From Bacteroidota bacterium (lineage in GTDB: Bacteria; Bacteroidota; Bacteroidia; Flavobacteriales; Flavobacteriaceae), in assembly GCA_947468985.1 (NCBI GenBank), contig CANINJ010000085.1:1-7785 (forward strand): a stretch of 7,785 nt of DNA, written 5' to 3'. A program made the translations under genes and the position numbers. The notes under the pieces were generated by a model. The model ran no database searches, was not told the origin of the DNA, and saw only the letters and a program-made list of their open reading frames with translations. Positions 1 through 7,434 of this stretch are shown in pieces. The first letter of the stretch is position 1, and the number at the start of each line of letters is the position of its first letter.

Positions 1-3000
1 CACCAACTTTAAATTATCTGTGGCTGGAAATGCTGTTCTATTAACAAATCCTGCTGGAACCACCGTTGATACCGTTCCATCTGTTCCGATGCAATCTGAT
101 ATTTCTTATGGAAGATTACCCAATGGCTCAGGTGCGTTTGTATTTTTTCAAGCTATTACACCTAATGCTGTGAATTCCACTGTTGGCTTTGCGGAATTGT
201 TAACACCGCCAACATTTTCTCAAAACAGCGGCTTTTTTACAACTGGTTTCGACTTATCATTAACGGCAACCATTCCTGGAACAACTGTTTTATATACGCT
301 TGACGGCTCAGATCCTGATGAAAATAATCTTAGCGGTACAACGTATAATTATAAAAATCAGTATCCCGAATTTCCAGGTAATTTAACGGGTCCATTATTG
401 CAAAAAAGTTATCAAACCTTGCAATATTCGACACCAATTCCAATTATTGATCGTTCGGCTTTAGCCAATAAAATAGCGTCTATTTCGACCACATATAGTT
501 TTAATCCAACTTATATACCAGCAAATCCAATATTTAAAGGAACGGTTGTAAGAGCCAAATTAATAAAACCAGGCGCTTTGTCTAGCACTATCGAAACCAA
601 AAATTATTTTATTTCTCCGCAAGGAAACAACCGCTTTACACTCCCTGTTTTATCTTTAAGCATCCCAGAAAATAAACTGTTTGATTACAATAATGGAATT
701 TTAGTTGCGGGAGTTGACTTTGATACTTGGAGAACTGCAAATCCAACTTTAGAACCCCCAACAAGTGGTGATTCGGCAAATTTTTTTCGATTTGGTATTG
801 CAAATGAAAGAATTGCTAATATGAATTATTTTGTAAACGGAGTAAATGTTCTAAATCAAAATATTGGTCTTCGGGTTCACGGAGGTTCGTCTCGAACTGC
901 CCAAAATAAATCATTAAACATTAGTGCAAAATCAATTTATGGCGATAATTCTTTGAGTTATCCCTTTTTTAATGACAAACCGTTTGATAGTTACTCTGAT
1001 TTGGTGCTTCATAACTCAGGAAATGATTTTGACCAAACTATGTTTCGAGATGCATTATGTCAGGAATTAATGAAATCATTAAATGTTGTAACAAAAGGGT
1101 ATCAGCCCGTTATTACTTTTATAAATGGAGAATATTGGGGGATTTTAAGTGCCAGAGATAAAATTGACAGCCAGTATTTCAAGAGAGTTTTCAATATTCC
1201 AACATCAGAAATTGAACTACTTGAAGAACAATATATTATTCTTGAAGGAGTCGATAATTCCAATTATTTAGATATGATAAATTACGTTACAAACAACTCT
1301 TTAGCATTACCTACAAATTATGATTATATAAAAACACGTCTTGATCCTGAAAATTTTACTGATTATTTTATATCTAATATTTTCTTTGGAAATGGAGATT
1401 GGCCGATGAATAACATTTTATATTGGAGAAAAAAAACTGCAAATTATGAACCGAATGCACCTTATGGAAATGACGGAAGATGGAGATGGTTGGCTCACGA
1501 TATGGACGATACTTTTTCGATAGGCAATCCAAATTTTGATACTAACAATTTAGCAATGGCAACGGATCCAATCGGATTAAGTTATCCAAATCCTGCTTGG
1601 TCAACATTGTTATTTCGTAAAATGTTAGAAAACAATGATTTTAAAATTGATTTTATAAATCGTTTCGCCGACTTGTTAAACACTTCCTTTTTATCTTCAA
1701 GAATTATTACCAAAATCAATGAAATGAAAACAGTTCTTGCTCCCGAAGTTTCCGAACAATCTGCAAGATGGTCTGTGCCAGTTGATAATGGCGATTGGAA
1801 TTATTTTTTAACTACTCAAAACAATTTTGCGAATGCAAGACCTGCAATTCAAAGAGATCATATTCGATTGCAATTTGGAATTACATCGAATATCAATGCA
1901 ACTTTGAATGTTTCCAATACAAATCACGGATATATCAAAATGAACACGATTGCAATTACAGAAGGAACGCCAGGAATTGTAAGTAATCCATATCCGTGGA
2001 CAGGAATATATTTCAATGGAATTCCTGTAAAATTGAAAGCAATTGCAAAGCCTGGATTTATTTTTAGTGGTTGGAGTGGCGCGTCAATAAGCACTAATCC
2101 AGAAATTACAGTTACTCCAACAGCTGACTTTTCGATTACCGCCAATTTTATTCCAGATGCAACTTATGAAGTCAGCGTGCCGATATATTACTGGTATATG
2201 GATGGACTTATTGCAAATAACGTTCCATTAGAAACGCTTAATTCTACGTATCATTTAGGGTCAAATGCTTTCATCCAATATAAATCTTGCCTTGCGGGAT
2301 ACCCTTTCCCTGTTGGAAATAGCAATAGAAATAAGGCTTCAATGGAAAGAAGAAATAGTCCAACAAATATCAATTATAATCCTGCGGCAAACAATAATCT
2401 TGCCTATAACGTAGCGTTGATGAAAGGCTTGCAAATAAAACAGTTTTTTCAAAACGGCGGACTCGAAAACTTAATGATTTTCAATTTGTCAACAACGGGT
2501 TTTAAAAACATAAAACTATCATTTGCAGCTATGAATGAATTAGCGGGAATTAACGGAATTTCTATCGATTATTCTGTAAATTCAGGAACTCCCATCTGGC
2601 TAACATCAGGATTATCAGCAACATCGTTACCGCTTTTTAGCGCCTATCAATTGTATCAAATAGATTGTTCCGCAATTGCTGCTGCAAATAACAATGCCGA
2701 TTTTAAAATTCGTTTGCGATTTACAGGTCCAGATTTAACTTTGGATGCAGGAAATAGAGTCACTTTCAACAATATTTCTGTAGATGGAGTTCAACTTCCT
2801 TTGATAGTGGATGAAAATAATACTGTGAAATTCAAAAGCTACCCAAATCCATTTTCGGATACAATCAATATTGTTGGTATAAATAATTATTCTGAATATA
2901 CTATTTATACTATTGATGGAAAATTATTAAAAAAAGGAATTGTTCAAAATGCTCAAATCCAATTAAGTGATCTATCAAAAGGAATGTATTTACTTCAAAT

Positions 3001-3046
3001 AGCATCCGAAGGGAAAAAAGAAACGCATAAAATCATTAAAAATTAA
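1..3046 (+). CDS. T9SS-secreted CotH-kinase-like protein, copy 1 (5' end outside window)
   Basis: Probably a secreted, surface-attached or released protein with a CotH-type (spore coat kinase-like) domain; the substrate is unknown. The frame is open from base 2, where the residues TNFKLS precede the GTG at base 20 and match TNYKIS at residues 106-111 of the downstream paralogue. About 105 N-terminal residues are therefore missing to the left, and the GTG is not the start. Numbering from that GTG: end of a lamin-tail domain (1-45), chitobiase/hexosaminidase C-terminal-like domain (about 63-198, with YTLDGSDP), CotH-like core (about 260-550), InlB-type repeat (about 625-712, with FSGWSG), beta-rich domain (about 715-928), T9SS tail (936-1008). 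CotH hallmarks visible are HGGSSR (287-292), K297 in NKSLN, D460 in GDWPMNN and the D494/D496 pair in HDMDD. The stop is TAA, followed by a terminator. Family-level assignment is firm; kinase activity is inferred from the family (Bacillus CotH and relatives phosphorylate proteins). Confidence 0.85.
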   Translation, partial: TNFKLSVAGNAVLLTNPAGTTVDTVPSVPMQSDISYGRLPNGSGAFVFFQAITPNAVNSTVGFAELLTPPTFSQNSGFFTTGFDLSLTATIPGTTVLYTLDGSDPDENNLSGTTYNYKNQYPEFPGNLTGPLLQKSYQTLQYSTPIPIIDRSALANKIASISTTYSFNPTYIPANPIFKGTVVRAKLIKPGALSSTIETKNYFISPQGNNRFTLPVLSLSIPENKLFDYNNGILVAGVDFDTWRTANPTLEPPTSGDSANFFRFGIANERIANMNYFVNGVNVLNQNIGLRVHGGSSRTAQNKSLNISAKSIYGDNSLSYPFFNDKPFDSYSDLVLHNSGNDFDQTMFRDALCQELMKSLNVVTKGYQPVITFINGEYWGILSARDKIDSQYFKRVFNIPTSEIELLEEQYIILEGVDNSNYLDMINYVTNNSLALPTNYDYIKTRLDPENFTDYFISNIFFGNGDWPMNNILYWRKKTANYEPNAPYGNDGRWRWLAHDMDDTFSIGNPNFDTNNLAMATDPIGLSYPNPAWSTLLFRKMLENNDFKIDFINRFADLLNTSFLSSRIITKINEMKTVLAPEVSEQSARWSVPVDNGDWNYFLTTQNNFANARPAIQRDHIRLQFGITSNINATLNVSNTNHGYIKMNTIAITEGTPGIVSNPYPWTGIYFNGIPVKLKAIAKPGFIFSGWSGASISTNPEITVTPTADFSITANFIPDATYEVSVPIYYWYMDGLIANNVPLETLNSTYHLGSNAFIQYKSCLAGYPFPVGNSNRNKASMERRNSPTNINYNPAANNNLAYNVALMKGLQIKQFFQNGGLENLMIFNLSTTGFKNIKLSFAAMNELAGINGISIDYSVNSGTPIWLTSGLSATSLPLFSAYQLYQIDCSAIAAANNNADFKIRLRFTGPDLTLDAGNRVTFNNISVDGVQLPLIVDENNTVKFKSYPNPFSDTINIVGINNYSEYTIYTIDGKLLKKGIVQNAQIQLSDLSKGMYLLQIASEGKKETHKIIKN
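2336..2370 (+). repeat. 35-base exact repeat, copy 1 member
   Basis: This stretch is identical over 35 bases to 5831-5865. It encodes the same peptide (ASMERRNSPTN and neighbours) in the beta-rich domain of both paralogues. The third codon positions are also identical, unlike most of the alignment, where synonymous changes are common. Confidence 0.85.
2825..3043 (+). other. T9SS type A C-terminal sorting tail of copy 1
   Basis: The last 73 residues (936-1008 from the GTG at base 20) show the usual pattern of a Por secretion tail: YPNPFSD at the start, two short beta-strand segments (INIVG, YTIYTIDGKLL), an LSKGMYLLQI strand and a basic end (KIIKN). In the known system this tail directs export across the outer membrane through the T9SS and is often cleaved on attachment to anionic LPS. 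This is a domain within the CDS, not a separate gene. Confidence 0.88.
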
Positions 3047-3062
3047 ACGCCATAAAAAATAT

Positions 3063-3102
3063 CAAAAAACGGAGGTTTAACAATCGTTTCCTTCGTTTTT
3101 TG
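3063..3102 (+). terminator. Rho-independent-type terminator after copy 1
   Basis: A 13-bp stem pairs 3063-3075 (CAAAAAACGGAGG) with 3090-3102 (CCTTCGTTTTTTG), with one G-T wobble. The 14-base loop can form a further 3 bp (AAC with GTT). TTTTT follows at 3103-3107. It lies 17 bases past the copy 1 stop, so the two paralogues are probably not simply co-transcribed, although read-through cannot be excluded. Confidence 0.78.
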
Positions 3103-3196
3103 TTTTTAAAACTTTAGAAATAATTGTTTTTTTTGAAGCGAAATAAGGTCTGTCTCTTATCAATAAATAAACTACTAATCTAAAAGTCAACTACAA

Positions 3197-3259
3197 ATGA
3201 AAAATATATTCGCGCTAATTTTCTTTTCAATATTTCTATACACGCAGCCTGTATCAGCA
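3197..3259 (+). other. Sec signal peptide of copy 2
   Basis: The first 21 residues have a short basic start (MKN), a hydrophobic stretch (IFALIFFSIFLY) and an A-x-A-like end, VSA before QNLV, fitting signal peptidase I cleavage after residue 21. There is no lipobox cysteine, so this is not a lipoprotein. Sec export to the periplasm is the required first step before T9SS passage, which agrees with the tail at the other end of the protein. Confidence 0.88.
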
Positions 3260-6200
3260 CAAAATTTAGTTATTAATGAGATTTTAACTTCCAATATCGC
3301 TTCCAACACCGATGAAGACGGAACGCCACAAGATTGGATAGAATTATTTAATAAAGGAAGTGTTGCCATAAATCTATCTGGTTTTGGATTGTCAGACGAT
3401 GCTACTATTTTGAATAAATGGGTCTTTCCAAATGTTACAATTGGAGCGGGTCAATATCTTTTAATTTGGGCATCCGACAAGAATAGAACAACTCCTGGAA
3501 ATCCTTTGCATACCAATTATAAAATTAGTTCTTCTGGAGAAAGTATTACTTTGAGTAATTTCTCGGGTGATATTTTAGATGTTGTTCCCGCAACAATAAT
3601 TCCCACCGATATTTCCTATGGTAGAAGTCCAAATGGAACTGGAAATTTTGTTTTTTTTCAAACAATTACCCCCACAACCGAAAACACTTCTCAAGGATAT
3701 TCTGGGGTATTGAATCCGCCTGGATTTTCTCAAAACGGAGGTTTTTATACTTCTGATTTTGATTTAATAGTTTCATCAACAGATGCCGATTCGACTATAT
3801 TTTATACGCTTGACGGCTCGGAACCAACTGAAAATAATTTGAATGGAACAACATATACTTATAAAAATCAATATCCTGAATTGCCAGAGCAGCACTTCGG
3901 GGAGCTTTTAAACAATAGTTTTCAAACGTATCAATATACCAATCCAATTAATATCACCGATAGAAGTTCCCAGCCCAATAAAGTCTCAGCAATTTCTTCA
4001 ACGTATGATTATGATCCTTCCTATTATATTCCTGATAATCCCATTTTTAAAGGAACAATTGTTAGAGCAAAAGTTGTGAAACCGGGTTTTATTAGTAGTA
4101 AAATTAGCACTAAAAACTATTTTATTACACCTCAAGGAAGTTCCAGATTTTCATTGCCCGTCGTTTCATTAAGCATCAATGAAGACCGTTTTTATGGCTA
4201 TGAAAACGGAATATATGTGGCTGGAAAAGTCTTCGATGATTGGCGAATTGCAAACCCAAACGGAGTGGCAAGGGCAAGTAAAGCTGGAAATTATTATTGG
4301 GAAGAAAACGATGAAAGAATCGGAAATATGTGCTATTTTGTTAATGGTTCCGAAGTAATTAATCAAGATATTGGTTTGAAAATCCGTGGCGGTTCTACCA
4401 GAAGATATGAAAAAAAATCGTTAACCGTTTATGCACGATCTGAATATGGCGATGGAACAATGGATTATAATTTTTTTCCAGATTTGCCTTATACAAGTTA
4501 CGACAGATTAACGCTTTCCAACTCTGGATGGGATTTCCGTCATACTAAATTTAGGGATGCAATGGCGCATTCTTTATGTAAATCATTGAACGTAGAATCG
4601 GAAGCATATCAGCCAACAATTTCATTTGTAAATGGAGAATATTTCGGAATATTAAATATCCGAGAACGCTACGATAATAATTATTTCCAACGGGTTTACA
4701 ATACTAATTCGGTTGATTTATTAGAAAATAGTGCGGATATTAAAGAAGGCGATGAAGTTCATTATACTGCAATGACAAATTATTTAGAGTCCAATTCTAT
4801 GGCTTCGGAATCCAATTATAATTACATAAAAACACAACTTGATCCTGAAAGTTTTAGTGATTTTTTCATTGCTAATATCTTCTTTCAAAATGCGGATTTC
4901 CCAAATAACAATGTGCAATATTGGAGAAATAAAACAAGTTCGTATGAACCAAATGCTGCTTACGGATTGGATGGTAGATGGCGATGGCTTTTGCACGATA
5001 TGGACGCTTCATTTTCGTTTGGAACGAATGATTTTAATGGGAATTCATTGGCAATTGCAACATCGATTAACACCACCGATGTAAATCCAGAATGGGCGAC
5101 ATTGATTCTAAGAAAATTATTAGAAAACGAGACTTTTAAAATTGACTTTATCAACCGATTTGCCGATTTGATGAATACTTCGTTCTTGTCTTCCAGAATT
5201 ATTTCTAAAATTGACGAATTAAAAACAGTGATTGCACCTGAAATGCCTGAAGAAATTTCTCGATGGAGCGTGCCAGAAAATTTATCCGAGTGGGAATCAT
5301 ACCTAAATTGGCAGAAAGATTTTGCTGCTGCAAGACCAACATTTCAAAGAGATCACATTCGTTTGAAATTTGAAATTTCTTCAAATATAAATGCAAATCT
5401 GGATGTTACCAATGCAAATCACGGCTATATAAAAATGAATACAATTGAAATTATTGACGGCACGCCAGGAATAATCGGAAATCCATATCCTTGGACGGGA
5501 ATATATTTCAATGGAATTCCAGTAAAATTAAAGGCTATTGCAAAACCAGGATTCGTTTTCAGTTACTGGAGTGGGGCATCAACGAGTACCAATACGGAAA
5601 TTACGATTACTCCAAATACCGATTTTTCTGTAGTTGCACATTTTATTCCTGATAGCACTTTCGAAGCAAATGTACCAATCTATTTTTGGTATATGAATGG
5701 GGCTATAGCCAATAATGTTCCGTTAGAAACCTTAAATTCTACCTATCAAATTGGTTCAGGAGCTTCTATTCAATACCAATCTTGTCTTGTAGGCTATCCT
5801 TTTCCTGTTGGAAATGTAAATAGAAATAAAGCTTCAATGGAAAGAAGAAATAGTCCAACAAATATAAATTATCGTCCAGCTACAAATAGTAATTTGCCTT
5901 ACGATGCAGCTCTAATGAAAGGTTTGCAAATCAAACAAATGTTTCAAAGCGGTTCACTTGAAAATTTGATGATTTTTAATATCTCAACTTCAGGTTTCAA
6001 AAACATTATTTTGTCATTTGCTGCGATGAATGAACTTGCGGGAGTAACCGGATTATCTGTTGATTATGCCATAAATTCAGGAACTCCAGTTTGGCAAACG
6101 TCAGGATTATCTGCAACTTCTTTGCCACTTTCAAGTGCATATCAATTATTTCAAATAGATTTCACGCCTATTTTATCTGCAAATGACAATATAAATTTCA

Positions 6201-6541
6201 AAGTGCGCTTGCGGTTTACGGGTCCAAACATGACTTTAGATACTGGAAATAGAGTAACTTTTAATAATGTCGCTGTTGATGGACTTCAGTTGCCGTTGCA
6301 AGTAACCGAAGATAGCGTATCTAAATATAAAATCTTCCCAAATCCTTTTTCAGATGTAATTAATATCACAGGAATTAAAGAGGTGGCTACGTATTCTATT
6401 TATACAATGGAAGGAAAGTTAATCAAAAATCAACGTTTGCAAAATGCTCAAATTGATTTAGGGGAATTCTCAAAAGGGGTTTATTTTCTTCAATTATTGT
6501 CCAATGGCAAAAAAGAAACGCACAGAATAATTAAACAATAA
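3197..6541 (+). CDS. T9SS-secreted CotH-kinase-like protein, copy 2 (complete)
   Basis: Complete 1114-residue secreted protein of the CotH-kinase family with unknown substrate. The ATG start is supported by the signal peptide directly behind it; there is no Shine-Dalgarno sequence before it. Domains in order: signal peptide (1-21), lamin-tail domain (22-about 145; NLVINEIL, DWIELFN), chitobiase-C-like domain (about 174-310; YTLDGSEP), CotH-like core (about 370-660), InlB-type repeat (about 732-819), beta-rich domain of unknown role (about 822-1035), T9SS tail (1041-1114). Presumed key residues are RGGSTR (397-402), K407 in EKKSL, D567 in NADFPNN and D601/D603 in HDMDA. It aligns along its whole length with the upstream gene, so the pair is a tandem duplication. 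Differences in the core include HGGSS versus RGGST, DW versus DF and HDMDD versus HDMDA; the acidic and lysine positions are kept. Such proteins may act on other surface proteins, but that is inference. Confidence 0.9.
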   Translation: MKNIFALIFFSIFLYTQPVSAQNLVINEILTSNIASNTDEDGTPQDWIELFNKGSVAINLSGFGLSDDATILNKWVFPNVTIGAGQYLLIWASDKNRTTPGNPLHTNYKISSSGESITLSNFSGDILDVVPATIIPTDISYGRSPNGTGNFVFFQTITPTTENTSQGYSGVLNPPGFSQNGGFYTSDFDLIVSSTDADSTIFYTLDGSEPTENNLNGTTYTYKNQYPELPEQHFGELLNNSFQTYQYTNPINITDRSSQPNKVSAISSTYDYDPSYYIPDNPIFKGTIVRAKVVKPGFISSKISTKNYFITPQGSSRFSLPVVSLSINEDRFYGYENGIYVAGKVFDDWRIANPNGVARASKAGNYYWEENDERIGNMCYFVNGSEVINQDIGLKIRGGSTRRYEKKSLTVYARSEYGDGTMDYNFFPDLPYTSYDRLTLSNSGWDFRHTKFRDAMAHSLCKSLNVESEAYQPTISFVNGEYFGILNIRERYDNNYFQRVYNTNSVDLLENSADIKEGDEVHYTAMTNYLESNSMASESNYNYIKTQLDPESFSDFFIANIFFQNADFPNNNVQYWRNKTSSYEPNAAYGLDGRWRWLLHDMDASFSFGTNDFNGNSLAIATSINTTDVNPEWATLILRKLLENETFKIDFINRFADLMNTSFLSSRIISKIDELKTVIAPEMPEEISRWSVPENLSEWESYLNWQKDFAAARPTFQRDHIRLKFEISSNINANLDVTNANHGYIKMNTIEIIDGTPGIIGNPYPWTGIYFNGIPVKLKAIAKPGFVFSYWSGASTSTNTEITITPNTDFSVVAHFIPDSTFEANVPIYFWYMNGAIANNVPLETLNSTYQIGSGASIQYQSCLVGYPFPVGNVNRNKASMERRNSPTNINYRPATNSNLPYDAALMKGLQIKQMFQSGSLENLMIFNISTSGFKNIILSFAAMNELAGVTGLSVDYAINSGTPVWQTSGLSATSLPLSSAYQLFQIDFTPILSANDNINFKVRLRFTGPNMTLDTGNRVTFNNVAVDGLQLPLQVTEDSVSKYKIFPNPFSDVINITGIKEVATYSIYTMEGKLIKNQRLQNAQIDLGEFSKGVYFLQLLSNGKKETHRIIKQ
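5831..5865 (+). repeat. 35-base exact repeat, copy 2 member
   Basis: This is the partner of 2336-2370 in the second paralogue. The bases just before (A versus G) and just after (A versus C) differ, which bounds the exact match. It is a product of gene duplication, not a mobile element. Confidence 0.85.
6317..6538 (+). other. T9SS type A C-terminal sorting tail of copy 2
   Basis: Residues 1041-1114 carry FPNPFSD near the start, the strands INITG and YSIYTMEGKLI, the FSKGVYFLQLL strand and the end RIIKQ. It matches the copy 1 tail in length and layout, so both proteins should use the same secretion route. This is a domain within the CDS. Confidence 0.88.
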
Positions 6542-6558
6542 ACGCAATTTAGATTGAC

Positions 6559-6594
6559 TAAAACGGGGGATTCGTAATTGTTTCCTCCGTTTTA
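6559..6594. terminator. Bidirectional terminator between convergent copy 2 and rfbD
   Basis: A 12-bp stem pairs 6559-6570 (TAAAACGGGGGA) with 6583-6594 (TTCCTCCGTTTTA), with one G-T wobble and a 12-base loop. The A-run on one arm and the T-run on the other let it work on either strand: TTTTATTTATATA follows on the plus side and TTTTAGTC on the minus side. The rfbD stop codon (6594-6592, TAA) lies inside the outer end of the stem. Loop and arm resemble the hairpin after copy 1, with ATTGTTTCCTCCG here and ATCGTTTCCTTCG there. Confidence 0.75.
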
Positions 6595-7434
6595 TTTATA
6601 TATTTCTATGGATTGTTCCCAGGTTTTTATTTCAATTCCAAAAGTGTTTTTAATCTTCGTTTTATCTAAAACGCTGTATTTTGGTCTTTCTGCAGGTGTT
6701 GGAAATTGGGTTGTTGGAATGGGTGTTACATCAATTTTGACTTGATTAATTTCAAATATTTTCTTTGCAAAATCAAACCAGCTGCATTGCCCTTCATTGC
6801 TAAAATTGTAAATACCGTATTGATTATTTGTTTTGCTTTCAACTATTTTCAAAATAGCATTTGCTAAATCAACCGCATTTGTAGGCGTTCCTATTTGGTC
6901 ATTTACAATACTCAGCGACGTTCTTTCGAATGCCAATCGCAACATTGTTTTCATAAAGTTATTGCCAAATTGCGAATAAACCCAAGACGTTCTTATGATA
7001 AAATAAGTGTCAAATACTTCTTGAATTGCTATTTCACCGTCTAATTTTGTTTGTCCGTAAACTCCTTTTGGATTGGGTAAATCAGTTTCATTGTAAGGCG
7101 AATTTTTTGAACCATCAAAAACAAAATCTGTAGAAATATGAATTAATTTTGCATTGAAATTTTTACAAGCTTCTGCTAAATTTTTTGCTCCTATACAATT
7201 TATTAAATGAGCTTGTTCTGGCTCTGATTCTGCTTTATCAACTGCAGTATAAGCAGCGGCATTAATACAAAAATCAGGTTTTTCTTTATTAAAAACAGAA
7301 TCACAATTTTCTTTATTGGTAATGTCTAAATCCGAAGAAGAACAGAAAACGAAACGAATATTTGGATAATTTCCAGCAACAAACTGAATGGCTTGTCCCA
7401 ATTGTCCGTTGGCGCCAGTTACTAAAACTACCAT
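6592..7434 (-). CDS. rfbD: dTDP-4-dehydrorhamnose reductase
   Basis: Catalyses the last step of dTDP-L-rhamnose synthesis, the NAD(P)H-dependent reduction of dTDP-4-dehydro-L-rhamnose, in the cytoplasm. The 280-residue length is normal for the family. It is a short-chain (extended SDR) enzyme: the Rossmann motif TGANGQLG is at residues 6-13, NAAAYTAVDKAE at 58-69, STDFVFDG at 101-108, the catalytic Y126-xxx-K130 in YGQTK, DQIGTPT at 179-185 and RPKYSVLD at 250-257. The ATG at 7434 places the Rossmann motif at the proper distance from the N terminus. It overlaps the end of rfbC by 7 bases (ATGGTAG), which suggests one transcript and translational coupling. The product, dTDP-rhamnose, feeds O-antigen, capsule or other surface glycans. 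The name is secure; RmlD is the same enzyme. Confidence 0.95.
   Translation of the reverse strand: MVVLVTGANGQLGQAIQFVAGNYPNIRFVFCSSSDLDITNKENCDSVFNKEKPDFCINAAAYTAVDKAESEPEQAHLINCIGAKNLAEACKNFNAKLIHISTDFVFDGSKNSPYNETDLPNPKGVYGQTKLDGEIAIQEVFDTYFIIRTSWVYSQFGNNFMKTMLRLAFERTSLSIVNDQIGTPTNAVDLANAILKIVESKTNNQYGIYNFSNEGQCSWFDFAKKIFEINQVKIDVTPIPTTQFPTPAERPKYSVLDKTKIKNTFGIEIKTWEQSIEIYK

Noticed and set aside
20..22. GTG as start codon of copy 1
   Set aside because: The frame is open from base 2 and the residues before the GTG match residues 106-111 of the paralogue; no signal peptide follows the GTG. The gene simply begins outside the window.
601..604. Possible frameshift or pseudogene status of copy 1
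   Set aside because: The frame is unbroken from base 2 to the stop at 3046 and aligns end to end with copy 2, with the presumed key residues kept.
1924..2145. 73-codon minus-strand open frame with hydrophobic residues
   Set aside because: It is antisense to the InlB-type repeat of copy 1; the hydrophobic look follows from the codon content of the sense gene.
3108..3196. Promoter for copy 2 in the gap
   Set aside because: TTG and TTTG motifs occur at 3124-3135, but no TAnnTTTG element sits at the expected 19-20 base spacing. A promoter is likely here, yet I cannot place it.
3187..3369. 60-codon minus-strand open frame across the copy 2 start
   Set aside because: It is antisense to the signal peptide and lamin-tail region, with no independent support.
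4839..5084. 81-codon open frame on the plus strand inside copy 2
   Set aside because: It lies wholly within the well-supported CotH-like core in another frame and its translation shows no recognisable domain.
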